Shown: piece by piece, positions 1 through 12,315 of the stretch
How the letters are laid out: each line of letters opens with the position of its first letter
How positions within the stretch are numbered: the stretch's first letter is position 1
Origin: Vishniacozyma victoriae
Lineage: Eukaryota > Basidiomycota > Tremellomycetes > Tremellales > Bulleribasidiaceae
Direction: 5' to 3'
Assembly (NCBI GenBank): GCA_017654735.1
Contig: JADPYG010000002.1
Coordinates: forward strand, 455,335 to 519,334
Length of the DNA: 64,000 nt
The notes under the pieces: generated by a model
Database searches by the model: none
The model's input: only the letters and a program-made list of their open reading frames with translations
Told to the model about the DNA's origin: nothing
Program-made: the position numbers and the translations under genes

Positions 1-349
1 TAGGTAGATATGTCAATGAGGATAGTGAGCAGACGTAAAAACCATGCATGGCCTTCTACACCTAATCGGCCATCTAGACTATTCCCCGATCTAAATCAAC
101 ACAAAATCCCATAAACATGACGAAGTGACGATTTTGGCGTTTTCATTCGTTTATCTTACGTCAAAGAATGTTTCATCGCCGCCAATGCCGACTTTTATAG
201 GGCATAGTCGACATTTATCAATCTGCAAGCGGCCGTACCTCATTCTATTCCTGTAGCAAGACTTGGCTGTGAATGAATTGTCTAATGCATGGACGTGATC
301 TTCACTTGATCGTCCTGACTTGAATTTCAGAATATCAGATAAGGAAAGG
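1..349. other. 5' edge of window, no gene seen
   Basis: I see no supported gene here. The stretch lies directly upstream of the Sng1-like gene and probably contains its promoter and 5' leader. A short minus-strand open frame crosses the start region but has no recognisable similarity and overlaps the first coding exon, so I treat it as a shadow. Confidence 0.4.
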
Positions 350-2052
350 ATGGGCATCAAAGGAATCATGAGGGATGCACCCTCTCACCACCAGACATTA
401 CGGTCGAATGAAGCTCCGGATGGTACGAAACGGTATGGATTCTGGTCGCCTGAACTTAGAGAGGAGAGAAAGATATTTGGCAAATTCGCCCTTATGGTGC
501 GTAACCCCTCCTTCTCACCTGTATCTTGATGACTGACCCACAGATCTTTGGGCTAATCACTATCTTCATGTTTCTATTCCTATCAATCTACTTCGGATCC
601 TATTACCGCCAAATCGTTCGATCACCCCATTTATCAATCGAAATCCTCGATCTCGACTCTCTAGCCTCCCCACAAGGATCTACGCATCCAGCCATCTTGG
701 GCCCTGCGGTTCGGGAACAAGTTCAGACTGTTTTATCAGGTGGATTACCTACTCTCGGATACTATGTTGCCGACGATTCCAAAGCTCAACAGTTCCGATT
801 GACGCAGGGGGGGCAAGGGATTGATGCGTTTGAATATGCTGTGGCTAAAGTGGATAATCAGGATGTTTGGGGGGTTATGATCATCAATGCCAATGCGACC
901 AGTGGGGTCTGGAATGCTATTACCTCGGGGGCTCAGTGGACTCGTGAGTCTCCTCTCTTGGTGTCTTGATATACATAAGAAGTAGAGGCTGATAGACAGC
1001 CGGGGGAGCGATCACATACATCATCTCGGAATCAAGGAACTTTTACGCAGTAGAACAATACGTTCTCCGCTTAGGAAACGAATTCGTGACTCAAGCAACA
1101 TCATCAGCAAGCTCCGAACTCGCTTCCCAGGTCTTGGCACTAGGGAATGCAAGTGCGGTCCTACAGGCTATCGAGCCTTCTTCGTTGATTGGCGCTTTTG
1201 GGTCTAGTCAGTATACGTTACAGCCTTTTGATCAGCTTGCTGGGATTGCTGCTACCACCGTTGGAGCGATCTATCTTATTATCGTAAGTATCCCTAGAAC
1301 TGAGAGAGAAGGAAGCTGATATCGGCAGTTCACATTCTTGATAACGCTATTGTGGAACAATAAAGGATTACCGCTCGTTCAATCGAAATTATCACTAGGA
1401 TCCGAAGTCTTGGTGAAACTCCTAGTCCCATGGATCGGTATGTGCCCCTTGTAAACGTTCAAATGTGGAGCTGACGAGAAGGATACTTTTGGATATCCCT
1501 CAACTTTTCTCTCGTTAGTGTAGCTTTCCTAGTGGATTTCAGCAGGAAATACGGTCGAGTCGGATTCGTCATCTACTGGATGGCCAACTGGGTTACAATG
1601 TCTGGATTGGGCTTTGTAATGGAAACTATTTTCTTATGGCTGGGACCTTTTTTCCCGTTCTTTCTCTTGTTCTGGGTCATCATCAATGTGAGTTTGAGTT
1701 GTCGAATTGATGGAGGAAATGACTGATTGTAGGTATCGGTGGCTTTCCTCGATTTGGCTTTGATGGATAATTTCTATATGTACGCCTACGCCCTGCCAGT
1801 ATGGAATTTAGGTACGTTCACTTCATCTCTTGACAATTTTGAAGAGTAGGCTGACGAGTAGTGGACGCATCAAAATCAATAATCTTCGCGACCAAAAATC
1901 ACTTGGGTCAGAACTTCGGAGTCAACATCTCTTGGATGATCGTCTGGATGATCATACTCTCCATCACTGTTATTTTCCAGAGACGTAAAACGGAGAAAGA
2001 AAACATGAAGAAGAAATGGGAGGAAGTTAAAGAGAAGCGTGAGAGTCAGTAA
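350..2052 (+). CDS. Sng1/DUF3533-family multi-pass membrane protein
   Basis: The family is a fungal plasma-membrane group named after yeast Sng1 (nitrosoguanidine resistance); a role in lipid asymmetry or drug resistance is known for the family, not shown here. Seven exons can be joined in frame, with introns at about 497-543, 944-999, 1284-1328, 1438-1481, 1688-1732 and 1812-1861. Exon 2 opens with a hydrophobic helix (IFGLITIFMFLFLSIYFGSY), followed by a soluble loop with the DxxVWG-type segment seen in DUF3533, then four or more hydrophobic segments in exons 3-7 and a lysine-rich cytosolic tail. The architecture of one N-terminal helix, a large loop and a C-terminal helix bundle fits the family. 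I chose the ATG at 350; an upstream in-frame non-ATG extension begins at 320. The 3' end faces RPA12 with a gap of about 80 bp. Confidence 0.7.
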
Positions 2053-2129
2053 TGTAGAATTATATTTATAATTAGATGAGATATGTATGATACATTTGGT
2101 ATATGTGACAACATGGTGTATTTGGTAGC

Positions 2130-2670
2130 TCAATTGTTCTGAGAGTATTTGTACCCGCATTCCAGACACTTTTCATTAGCTCTGTCGATGGTGTGCGATA
2201 TTGAGCTTACCTCGTAGAACACGGTAGACCCCTCATCTGCGGATCGAAGTTGCATAGTATAATAACTCAAACCCTGTTTCGAGCATTTCGGACAGCTCTC
2301 GTCACTCTGTTCCATCAGCTCTGCTTATGACGAGTTTTATGTTGCTTACAATAGTATCTTTAGACTTGGCAGCCTGTTCTTCTGTCGTTGTATTTTGGAC
2401 TAATGCCCTTTTACTTCTCAGACTAGATGGAAAAGCTTGTGGGGAGGAGTATGTCGTTGTTGGGAGGTTCTCATATGCTGTGCATTAGCTAGCCCCGACG
2501 AATGTCTAAGATGGAGAAGCGGTAGACGTACAGGAAGCAGGCTCGCGACGTCCACATGAATGACATTCAATTTCATCCTGCTCATCCTTCGGCAGATCTA
2601 GTAATGTTCCGCAAGCGGGACAGAAGAGGAGTGAACCTATACGTAATGCCTGTCGTCGTGCTTCTCCCAT
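2130..2670 (-). CDS. RPA12: RNA polymerase I subunit RPA12 (A12.2)
   Basis: Small zinc-ribbon subunit of RNA polymerase I that supports transcript cleavage and termination in the nucleolus. Four exons join in frame: start at 2670, introns near 2531, 2310 and 2169-2210. The N-terminal ribbon shows CPACG and later CHSCG (residues about 18-40). The C-terminal TFIIS-like ribbon reads CPKCS, then the diagnostic QLRSADEGSTVFYEC and CLECGYKY. The QxRSADE segment contains the acidic pair that enters the polymerase active site in this family. The total of about 133 residues matches the usual 120-130. The last intron places CLECG directly after FYE, which is what the family requires and confirms the junction. 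It converges with the Sng1-like gene and diverges from the bromodomain gene. Confidence 0.9.
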
Positions 2671-2888
2671 TGTACAAGTATCGATAATTCAGCTAAGTTA
2701 TAGAGAGTCTGATAGTTAAATACGGTTACGAAGATGAGGATGAATTCAGAAATCTGAATCTGCTCAGGCACGTACCAAAATCTAGGCGGAATCAAATCAC
2801 CACCCTTCCGCCGCAATGTTGACAAGTGGTCAGTCGCGTCTGAGGATTCAAGTCATATACTCAATATTCTTACCATACCATCTCAAAG

Positions 2889-5800
2889 ATGCCGCCTAAG
2901 AAAGGACCTAAAGCAGGGTCCTCAAGATTGACGGCTCTTCCTGCTGAGTATCCTGGGAAAGTTGGTGGCAAGGGATTGGAACCGCCACAATGGGGAGCTT
3001 GTCGAGCTATGCTGGAAGGGGTTTATATTGCAAAGAATGGATCGTGAGCTCCACGTCGTACAGAAATAGACAACAGCTGATGATCAGTCGATATATAGGA
3101 GATATATTCCGGGCACTACCCGACAAAGCTTCTTTTCCAGATTACTACGAGACTATCCCCGAACCTGAATCACTGGATAATATCTCTGTACGTCCACACT
3201 CTTGATATAGCTGATATCAGGTCCAATTAGGTAAACAAGCCTTCATAAGTCCTCAAGCATTCTACAATCAACTCCAACTAGTCTTTCTCAATGCTAAACA
3301 CTGTATGTTTCCCCAAATCACATAGGGCTGACGGGTAGACAACGAGGAAGGATCCCAAATCTGGTCGGATGCTAAACAACTCGAAGATCAAGTAAATCAC
3401 GCTTGGAAGACGAACATCTCTACTGGTGTATTTCCTAAGCCCAAGGATGAGCCGGTCGCAAAGGGGAAAGGAAAGAAGAATGCTAGAGCATCCACTACGC
3501 CCGCGCCCGCAGAGGAACCCCGGAGGTCAATTACGTTGAATATCAAACCGCCTTTACCTCCCGTTAAAGAGGCTTCACCCGCTCCCAAACCTACACCTAG
3601 GACGAGAGCTGCGCCAAGTCCTGCACTTGGAACGAGACCTGCTCCAAGTCCCGCACTTGGGACAAGACCCACCCCAAGCCCTGCGCTTGGAACGAGACCG
3701 GCTCCGAGTCCGGCACTGGGGACGAGAGCGGCTCCAAGTCCTGCTCTCGTGCCACCACCACCTCCTCCACCGGTCGCGACGCCTGCTCCACCAGCACCTT
3801 CACCTTCGTTTTCAGCTGCGACTTTAGCTGCTGCGATGCAGCATATCCCAGTCAGTACACCACCTGTAGAAGCTGGTCCACCTGGAGTCAACCAATACAC
3901 GACTCCCGCCGCCCTCGCTCGGCCCCGATCACCTGATCCCGGAGTTGTTGCCGATCGGCAAAGGACGGCGGCAATGGATAAACAGTTTATTGATCGCTTT
4001 GATGCCAACTTGGAACAATGGCGTGGACCGGAGATTCAACTACCGCCTGGACGTAAAACCGCAGGCATAGAGGGAAGCGGATGGTTCGGTCAGGGAGCTC
4101 CAGAGTATGAGATGCGTAATGGTGGATCTTCCAGTTGGCCGGGGCGGATAAGCAGTGTACTCCATGCTGTTACTGAGTACCGGGATGCTAGGTGAGCTTC
4201 CTGTGCCTCGAAATCGAAATGAAGCTGATAGTGCAGCGGAACCAGACTCTCTGATGCCTTGACCTCTATGCCTGAGATTCTGGACATTCCTTATTTGTCC
4301 ATGACCGTGAGCTACTACAACGGTTGACCTGATGAGAGACACTGATTCCAGGGGCCAATGTCATTGGAGGTGATCCGCCAAAGACGCTACGCTACGCTCG
4401 TCGCGTTTGATCGCGACATGTCGAGCCTATTCGAGCGAGGAAGGCGATACCACCCAGAAGGATCGATCGAATACGGCCAAGTGATAGTCCTACAGCGACT
4501 CTACAATGCCTTGACAGCTCCGTTCCCTATGCCGCTACCAGCAAACGGTATCCCAGCGCCAAGTGCGACAATGTTTGCATCCCTTCCCGCTGGGCCTGGT
4601 ACCGCCCGGCCCGTACATGAAATTACTCAGGATTTGAAGGCTGGTATGGCAGAGGGCGATGTTGGAATTGGAATCACGACGTTCAGGGTGGGAAATAAGG
4701 ATAGAGTGTTTACGGATGAGGCGAGGCACAAGGGGATTGCTTACAAGACTGGTACGTCCTGCGAGACGACTTTGCTGATAATAGGTGATTACATCCATCT
4801 TATCAATCCTGATGATGCCTCTAGGCCGATTGTTGGGCAGATCTTTAGGACATTCGTACCCACAAAAGGATACAAGACGCACCACGTCACTGTGTGCTGG
4901 TACTTCCGTCCGGAGCAGGTAAGCCAACTCGTATGGGCGTTTGGAGGAAGACTGATTGTAGATCGTCCACCGCGCCTCGAGACGATTCTATGAGAGGGAA
5001 ATATTCAAGACGAGTCATTTCTGTGATCACCCCGTCGAGGATATTATTGAGCGTGTCGGATGTCAATTTTACGTACGAGCGATTCGAGGTAGACCAAGAG
5101 CTCCGGAATGGTACCCCGGCTGGCCCCTTTGTAAGTGACGAAACACTTGTTGGGTTTCATGGCTGACGCACAGATATCTGCCATTCACGATATAATGATC
5201 GAGGATGGTTCACTGTTAGGATCAAGAACTGGGCAAGCTGTATCCCAGATGTAAGCTATCACACTCTCGGCGTCATTCAGAGCTGATGATCAGGAACTGC
5301 GCCAAACAGATTTCATGCAGATTGAAAATTGGGAACGAATCATTGATCCACCAATGGAGAAATCCCCTTTCCTACGCGGTATCCGAGGTCCAGGATTCTT
5401 TGCCGAACCCCGAGAAGGAGGAGAGGAAGAGGAAGAAGACGAAACTCCACGCAGACGCCAACCGGAGGCAGTCACCAAGAGATCATCCGCTGCTGCAGTG
5501 ACCCCTGCAAGGGCTTATGTACCTGCCACTCAGGCTGGTCGGTATCCCACCCCGACATACCCACAATCTACTCCTTCCGCCTCTACGTATCGACCACCAG
5601 CGTCCAATGCGCCTCAACAGCGCCCTACTACGGCGCAACCGGCTTTACTGCCATCTACCAATGGACGGACTATTGCCGCTTTGATGGGGGGTCCACAGGT
5701 CGTTGATCAGGTTGCCGTTCGTGAATACCTGCCTATTGAAGTTGGTAAGTTTGCGCTTCCAACATCATTGCGTCGAAAACTGATAAATCAGCTCGATTGT

Positions 5801-6102
5801 TTGAGAGAGATGCTCGGAATCAGGTCCTATGGTTCTCTGGTCCACCATTATTACCAGGTCAAATCAAGATCCCAACTCAACCGACCCATTCACTAGAGTA
5901 CCTCGAGTACTTGACGAAACGCAAGGCTGGTACGAGTACAGTAAGAGATGGACCAAGGGGAAAGAGGTTCCGTATAGAAAGGGAACCTGTCAGTGAGGAA
6001 AAGGAGGAAAAGGAAGACACTGAAGATGATTTGTGGTGGGCGCTGGGTATGAGTAGTGAACAGATTGAAAAGTCTTTGATGGCAGTTGTAGACTCCGCTT
6101 AA
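2889..6102 (+). CDS. RSC1/RSC2-like chromatin remodeller subunit (two bromodomains plus BAH)
   Basis: Subunit of the RSC-type SWI/SNF remodelling complex; binds acetylated histone tails in the nucleus. Exons joined in frame give bromodomain 1 at nt 2960-3420 (YYETIPEP, then FLNAKHYNEEGSQIWSDA, the conserved Asn/Tyr region), then a proline/alanine-rich linker with a 30-bp repeat, bromodomain 2 at nt 4080-4520 (FDRDMSSLFERGRRY) and a BAH domain at nt 4730-5400 (GDYIHLINPDD, VCWYFRPEQ, RRFYEREIFKTSH). The order bromo-bromo-BAH is that of yeast Rsc1 and Rsc2. The C-terminal third is low complexity and ends in an acidic lysine/glutamate stretch. The ATG at 2889 begins MPPKKGPKAG, directly after a short leader. 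Introns carry the typical gctgat...cag ends. Polybromo of animals is an alternative name but has more bromodomains. Confidence 0.85.
3601..3750 (+). repeat. 30-bp coding minisatellite, five units
   Basis: Five tandem 30-bp units start at 3601, 3631, 3661, 3691 and 3721 within the RSC1/2-like gene. Each encodes a ten-residue unit close to TRPAPSPALG. Units differ mostly at synonymous or Ala/Pro/Thr positions, so the array is old enough to have diverged but still in frame. It forms a flexible linker between the two bromodomains. Confidence 0.9.
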
Positions 6103-6321
6103 TGGTGTCGATGCATTATGTCCATATAATCCGATTGTTACAAGTATTGTACAATTCTACCAGTACAGCCAGGCTCTTGGCACTAGCTTATCCCTCTTCT
6201 AAACTCCCTCATCCCCAGTCCGGATCCATCTAGTCTGTCCACATTTCCCAGTAAATCTAAGCTTCCCCCGTCCTCGTGTCTATGCCACACCCTTTCAATC
6301 TCCAATGTCCTTTACAAGATC

Positions 6322-6882
6322 CTAGTAATCTTCGATACTATCGTCCGACCGATCATACGAATCCTCCTGAGCCCTATACCTCTCCGCCTCTGCCCTCTCC
6401 TCAGCCTCGCGCCTAGCTTCTTCAACCCGCTCAGCCTCAGCTTCGGCAGCATCATGATCTTGCATAACTCCCCATACTGCTGATTTGAACTATCATCAGC
6501 TCTTTCTTTACCTTCCCTTGGCCTTTCGGTCAAGAAGACGCTGAGTGGACTTACTAGTGTAAGGACTAGACCCATTTTCTTTTCCAATATACGTAATTCC
6601 GCTAATAAAGATTCATTTGGGGTTTCAGCTGTTAATTTCGCTAGTTCCGATATCTACATGTCAGCTCTCTGCCAAGCTCGTAGACACAGATGAGCTTACA
6701 CGCTTGATCTTGTCTCCTAATTTTGCGTATTCCCATAGTACGTCTTGTTCTAGTGATGAGAGTTGTTCATTTGACGCACTGGTCGTCAGCTCTCCTGTGG
6801 TACGACAATCATGAAGCTGATGATCTTTTCAACTGCTGGGGAATGGATGGACTTACTAAGGGTTCACTGTTGCTAGGGACAT
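6322..6882 (-). CDS. DAD3: DASH complex subunit DAD3
   Basis: Dad3 is a small subunit of the fungal DASH/Dam1 ring that couples kinetochores to microtubules. Four exons join in frame: a tiny first exon (6882-6857, MSLATVNP), then one beginning at 6778. The conserved core is clear: LSSLEQDVLWEYAKL, LLAELRILEKKMGLVLTL and, after the last intron, FKSAVWGV. These match the family pattern of Leu-Glu-x-Glu-Val-Leu-x-Glu-Tyr and Leu-Glu-x-Lys-x-Gly-Leu-Val-x-Thr-Leu-Phe-Lys. After the core comes an extra charged tail of about 45 residues rich in Ala/Glu/Arg with coiled-coil character (AEAEAERVEEARREAEERAE), longer than in yeast Dad3. The start codon is the only ATG giving an in-frame splice to exon 2. 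Confidence 0.85.
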
Positions 6883-7590
6883 GGTAGTCAGTGCATGAAT
6901 TATTGCTAGACCTCATCTCAACATTTGACGCGTTACATAGAGACGCGTTGCTTTCCCACGGTACGGTGTCTTGGAAAGGACTCGGTTAATGTACTTTTGC
7001 GTTACTTTCCATATCTGAGTCGATGATCCACCGTATTCTCATCGTATGCAGTTGGGGAAGTCATTGCACTCTTGATGATGGCAGCACGCATGACAGCTTG
7101 GTTCTCGATCGTTTCTCAGTGAAAAGGATCCAATATCTGCATCGCATGTGCAGCCGAAGTTCGCCCGACGCAACAAAGTTTGTATTTCGACAAATTGAAT
7201 CTGCCCAAACAATCTTCACCAACATCATATTCATCCTATCCACATACATTTCCAAGAAGCATGCTCGCCCGCTCTGATGGGAGACTGATGGTAGCTGGGC
7301 AGAGATCCGGGAGATATTCAAAGACAGGCTTAGCACCACACCCATGGACGAGAAAGAAGATTTGGCCAGATCTCCCGGGATGATCTTGTCTCACTCCCTC
7401 CTAGGGTTATCACTAAATTATACTCCATGTTATTCGTCCCGCTTTTTGACGTGGAGGTATCACTAATAACTCTGATCAGTGGCGATGTTTGCTATATCAT
7501 TGAACCCATTTTCATCCAACTTATCATCATTCAACTTACCACCACCACCATCAATCAACCAACCTTCATTCAACTCCGCCGTCACTCAAC
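6883..7590. other. Intergenic region, divergent promoters
   Basis: About 700 bp between the start of DAD3 and the next plus-strand start. Short open frames on both strands here have no family features. The last 150 bases before 7591 are strongly pyrimidine- and CA-rich (runs such as accaccaccaccatcaatc), which fits a 5' leader. I see no RNA gene. Confidence 0.4.
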
Positions 7591-9807
7591 ATGCCGCCCT
7601 GGAATGTTCATGACATACTCCTCAGGGTCACTAGTGAGTTCTTTCTTTCTCTTCTTTATATTCTTCATATTCCAAACGCGTCTTCTTAACACTACATACA
7701 TACCATATCTTGTTCAATCACATTGTTCAAAATAACTAAAAAATCAGACCCGCCCGTCACGGACGCCAACGGGTTTCTTCAGGCCGACAAAAACGGCGTG
7801 ATCAATCGCTGGGATATCATCAACGCGATCGAACACGCACCCTGGACCACCAAGCAGCTCTACGCGATGAGGGCTGCAGAGAAGAACTCGCGAGCCAATC
7901 AATTCGCCTCGTTTAATGGGTGGAACAATAGCTACAGCTATAACCCGGGTGATCGACATAGTGAGTACCGCCTCACCCACCTCACTCAACCTCTATCATC
8001 AGAAACATGCACTGACTTACAGGTATTACCGAAAGTGATCTCTGGGCCAAGCATAGGGGATATTGGTATCATCATGACGGTCGACCTTTTATACCCATCC
8101 AAAAGCAATTCGACCGCACCATCCGTCTAGGCAACGCCGTCGCTAAACCGATCGCATCGCTTCTACGACGAGCTCGCTCATACTCTGCCCTCCCGCGAGG
8201 ACCACCCGGACAAGACGATGACGATGACCTCGAAACACCCACCCCGACTCCTCATCGGCGACTTCGACGACGAGCGACCATCTCCCGGATGAATGATAAC
8301 TTCGAAGACGAGTCATCCGATGATTCCAGGGATCCTCAACTAGGCAGACGACCCACCTCTCGAGGCCTTACATGGAAACGGGCCTTCCAGTAAGGTCCAT
8401 GGCCTCACCTGCCCTTGTTGGAAATGCGACGAGTTCCGTCACATCATGTGTGGTCGTTATCGGATCCCTCAAGATGGCTCTTATGACATGAATAAGGGTA
8501 CTGGGGTAGACGATTACAGCGAAACTTGGGACGAATGGAATATCCGGACCGATTTCGCTCGAAAAGCGTCGCGAGCACCGGTAGAAACGCTGGACCTCAG
8601 GCATAGGTCCCGTCCTAAACAATGTCGCAATGGCGATGGCCACCCGGTCGCCACAGGCTCTCGACCCACACATCATGTACAAGCCATGCCATCCCAAGCT
8701 AGGCGTCCCGACCCTCCAGTCACTTCTACCCTCCACCCTGCTCCTCCCGCTCCGGTGGTCCCTGATCACGTTGCGTCGCATCACGCGAACGCCCGGCTCC
8801 TCAACGATGAGCAGGTGTATTGGGCAAGACAGCGGGCAGAATGGAAAGAGGCTAGGTTGCAGAAGAATCGGGAGTCGGAACGGGTACAAGGGCGTCAGAC
8901 GGGATGGACTCCTGTTGACGATTGGAGGAGGGGGATTGTTGGCTGCAACTCAACACGAAATGATAGACCGACAGGCAGGACACATGTGTCACGACCCGAA
9001 GCGCCGACTCATTCTCAAAGACGGAATGTCCCTGGCAGACGACATCGATCTGATGTACCGCCAACTTCAAGGACACAAAACCCTCTCAATCGTCAATTCT
9101 CGGAGAGCGAGGACTCTGATCCCTTTGATGAGCGAGCCCTCGATCGAGCCCAAGTCAGAGAGGTTCATCGCCCAGCTCAGCCGCTGGTCGATCTGGCTCC
9201 TCGACAGGAACCACTACCACCTAGGGCGCCTGGTCGAATGACTCGAGCCGAACGGGACGCGCGAATTGGCTACCTCGCAGGACCGACAGATGCCGAGTAT
9301 GGCTATATCTATAGCAGGTTGCAGACTCACCTCGATACTCAACCACGACCATCATCCCATACTCCGGCATTTCCACCCGCTGCGTACGTTGCGCCCGGAC
9401 GACAGCCGAAGCCAGCTCGAGATGTCGGTCTTGGTCATCCATCTGCGCCTCGCGTCGAGAAGGTGCTCCCATCGCTGCCAAGTTTTCCGACTCTTGCTTC
9501 TAGTGGTGATGCGGGACCTTCGCGAGATCGTGATCAGCCATCATGCCGGGTCAAGGCGACATACATTCAGACACCGCCCGAAGATCCGCCAATTCGACGT
9601 GTCAGACGAGGAAGTCACCGAAGTGACGAATCCGACCTTGACGACAGTTTCAGCTCTCGTGGTGTACCAAGGGCCGGCGACAAAGGATGGAGAGAGGCTT
9701 GGTCAGATGCTCAGATTGCGGCCAAGAAGCGAGAATTGAAGAAGATCTTGGAAGAGTATGAAGAATTGGCAGCTGCTAAAGCTCGAAGGGAGCAGAAGAA
9801 GCGATAA
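7591..9807 (+). CDS. Unrecognised protein locus, one gene or two adjacent genes
   Basis: I do not recognise this product. The first part starts at ATG 7591 (MPPWNVHDILLRV), has an intron at about 7634-7747 and another ending near 8020, and continues as a basic, Arg-rich chain to a TAA at 8391. The second part is a 453-codon frame starting at ATG 8446, low complexity and rich in Arg, Pro, Ser and Asp, ending in a Lys/Glu helix (KKRELKKILEEYEELAAAKA) at 9807. The two parts are in different frames. A donor-like GTAAGG at 8390 and an acceptor TTACAG at 8519 would join them in frame, giving one protein of about 660 residues with a 130-nt intron, long for this genome but similar to the first intron here (114 nt). 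Two separate genes is the alternative. The C-terminal part is probably disordered. Confidence 0.5.
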
Positions 9808-10050
9808 GTGGGGTTTTCTTTTATCAGATTTCGGTTTCTTCGTTATACGCGTTCATATATCGTTTCTAGTACTTGTAGTCGGGTTGGTATGTACTTGTGC
9901 TATCGCGACGATTAAAGACACCAGTGAGAGTGAGTGCTAGTGAGGCCACTGTCTGGCATTCTTTTGGAGCTCCTAGATGCCCACGTGCATGTTCATACTA
10001 TACTAACTTTCACGTCTAATTAATCTACTTTTAACTTCCATTCACCATGT

Positions 10051-12315
10051 CTAAGGCTTGTACTCGGCAGTGATGTTGGAACACTGTCCGAGACCCATTA
10101 CTTTTGCGAGGTTAAAGGCAATATCAACATTACCCATGACTCCTCGGAAACACTCGTGACCAGGTCCCCAAGAGTAAATGGGAACATCGACAAGCGAGTG
10201 CACACCCTGACCCTGGGATACATCAAGGTTACCAGTCATGGCGAATCCCTTGGGGTTATCCTGGGGGTTGAAGAAGTATCCACTCTCGTTCCTGGTACTG
10301 GGGATTCGCTCGTGGTGGTCGTTGACAGTAAAGTCTTCTCGCTTGTCGGGGAAGGCAGTGTATCCGTGGGCGATAGTGTATCGAGGGTCCCAAGTTACTG
10401 GGAATCCATCTCCCTGGGGAGAATCAAAGATTTCGTGGGTAGTGGGGTTGGTGTTGTTGGGGACGGTGTAGGCGGATAGACCAGATTCAGCATAGACACC
10501 GACGGCACCTCGCTTGGCTCGATCATTGTCCTGGGCGTTGAGGTATTCGGTATCGGAACTTCCGTAAACATCAAATCCGTGACCGTGGTCGGCGGTAACG
10601 AGAATCAAGGTCTCTTCGAGGAGACCAAGCTTCTCGAGGTGGGCAACGGTGGCTCGGATAGTATCGTCGAGCTCGAGGAGATCTCCCAATGCTCGGTCAA
10701 CATCCTGGACGTGCATCTCTTTGTCGATAAGCTAGTCGTCAGCTTGGGACCTGCTAAGTAAACGACCACTTACGGCAGCTTCCGACATGAGCATGAATCC
10801 GGTATCCCTGTCCTTGGATCGCTTGGCCAAAATATCGACAGCCTTCAAAGTCATCTCCTTGAGTCCCGGCTGGTCATAGGCTCCCTCGGTTCCATCGGGC
10901 TGAACAGCAAACTTGAGGGTATCGGTGTAAACATTCTTGTCGAGCCAAGTACTGATGTTTCCCCTGGTGAAAAGCCCAAGAGCCCTCTGGGAATCGTCAA
11001 GAGCTTCCAACTCGGTGTTGGTGGAGGCATAAGAGTATCCATGTTCCTGCCATCTCTCGAATTGAGAGACGTTACCATTTCCGGGTCCAGCTAGGAAGTT
11101 CTCGGCTCCACCTCCGAAAAGGAGATCGACACCTCCCCATGGGTACCAGGACGAGTTGGAAGTGACACCGGTGAGGAACTGCTCGATGATGGCGGTGTAT
11201 TGTCCTCGCTGACTGGTGTGGGTGCAGACGGAAGCGGGGGTGGCATCGGCAATGTAGGCCTTGGAGACGATACCGACTTGACCACCGTAGATTCGCCTAA
11301 ACATCTCGAAAACGGTCTCGACCTTGGCATTCATGAATCCTGAACCGGTAGAATCGGTGTAGGCGTTGAGACCGTTGACAGTCATCTTCTTTCCGGTGAA
11401 GAGGGCAGAGGCAGAGTTGGCTGAATCGGTGATGAAAGAGTCGAGCCTGGAATCAGCTTCGTCCTGAGCGTCTCAGTGATAGTCACTTACGAGTGGGTCA
11501 TCTGAGATCCGTATCCGGGGCTACGGGTCAGCGAGGGGTCCCATCGACGAAGCATCCTTGAACTCACGCCTCATCCATCTTCATCTTGGACTGGTATCGA
11601 CCGTTGATGGTCTTGTGGGCAAGTAATCGGGCAGCAGCAATCATAGAAGTAGCCATTCCATCTCCAATAAACACAATAGCATTCTTGGCTTTTGGCTTTT
11701 CAGAAAGAGGAAGGACATCCCACTTGGCAACAGTAGTTTGTCCATCATTGTAGGTGAAAGTAACGGTATATTGACCGGGTTTGTGGAGTTGGACGTTCCT
11801 GTAGGACTTGGCGAGGACGTTGACGGGGGTCTTGGCTCCTGCCTTTTGGGCGAATAAGTCTTCATAGTAGGTGAAGTTGTACTTTTGGACTGCTTGTCAG
11901 CTTGAGCTCATTTATATAAAGGCGAGGGATGAGACTTGCCCTCTGGCTCCTCGATCTGGAAGAACTGGGTAATATCGATTGGCTCGGCATCTCCTCCGGC
12001 GATCACGACGGAAAAGTCCGGGCTAGGAACACCACCGTTGTAAGCCTCGGTACCATTGACTGGCGCCTGGACCTCGACACGGATATCGAACGTTTCTGAA
12101 ATCAGCTCCTTTTTCTATACGTCCCACGAAGAAACTCACGCCCAGCGATGAAGTCGACTTGATCCTGCTTGTCAGCTGTAATCTTGGCTGAGATCTAATG
12201 AGCTTACAGGAGGGTAAATACAACCTAGGTTGGGACAAGCAGCAGACCTTCGGAAAGTCTGGGCAGCAGCAGGTCCAGCTAGGATAGCAGTAGCAAGTAC
12301 AGCTAGACTGATCAT
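10051..12315 (-). CDS. Secreted or vacuolar alkaline phosphatase
   Basis: Hydrolyses phosphate monoesters in the PhoA-type alkaline phosphatase family (two zinc ions and one magnesium). The start at 12315 gives a clean signal peptide (MISLAVLATAILAGPAAAQ). After an N-terminal beta-rich domain of about 130 residues, the catalytic domain begins with AIVFIGDGMA (metal-binding Asp) and carries the phosphorylated serine in TDSANSASALFTGKK. Later metal ligands are visible in VTADHGHGFDVYG and in the DVPIYSWGPGH segment, where the last His is a zinc ligand in the family. Introns occur near 12120, 11930, 11570, 11500 and 10750. The extra N-terminal domain and the Asn-rich glycosylation sites suggest a fungal secreted form. 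It is the first of three minus-strand phosphatase genes in a row. Confidence 0.85.

Noticed and set aside
2637..2825. Upstream minus-strand frame as the RPA12 N terminus
   Set aside because: The ATG at 2670 gives the family-typical start before SLLFCPACG; the other frame does not reach the zinc ribbon.
3397..4008. 203-codon minus-strand ORF of Gly/Ala/Leu repeats
   Set aside because: It is the mirror of the Pro/Ala minisatellite and linker of the RSC1/2-like gene; no splice signals or family features.
8368..8889. Minus-strand ORF of 173 codons
   Set aside because: It overlaps the plus-strand locus and shows no family features; high-GC regions give such shadow frames.
8630..9241. Alternative plus-strand frame of 203 codons
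   Set aside because: It runs inside the longer frame 8446-9807, which has a better C-terminal helix and end; kept only as a doubt.
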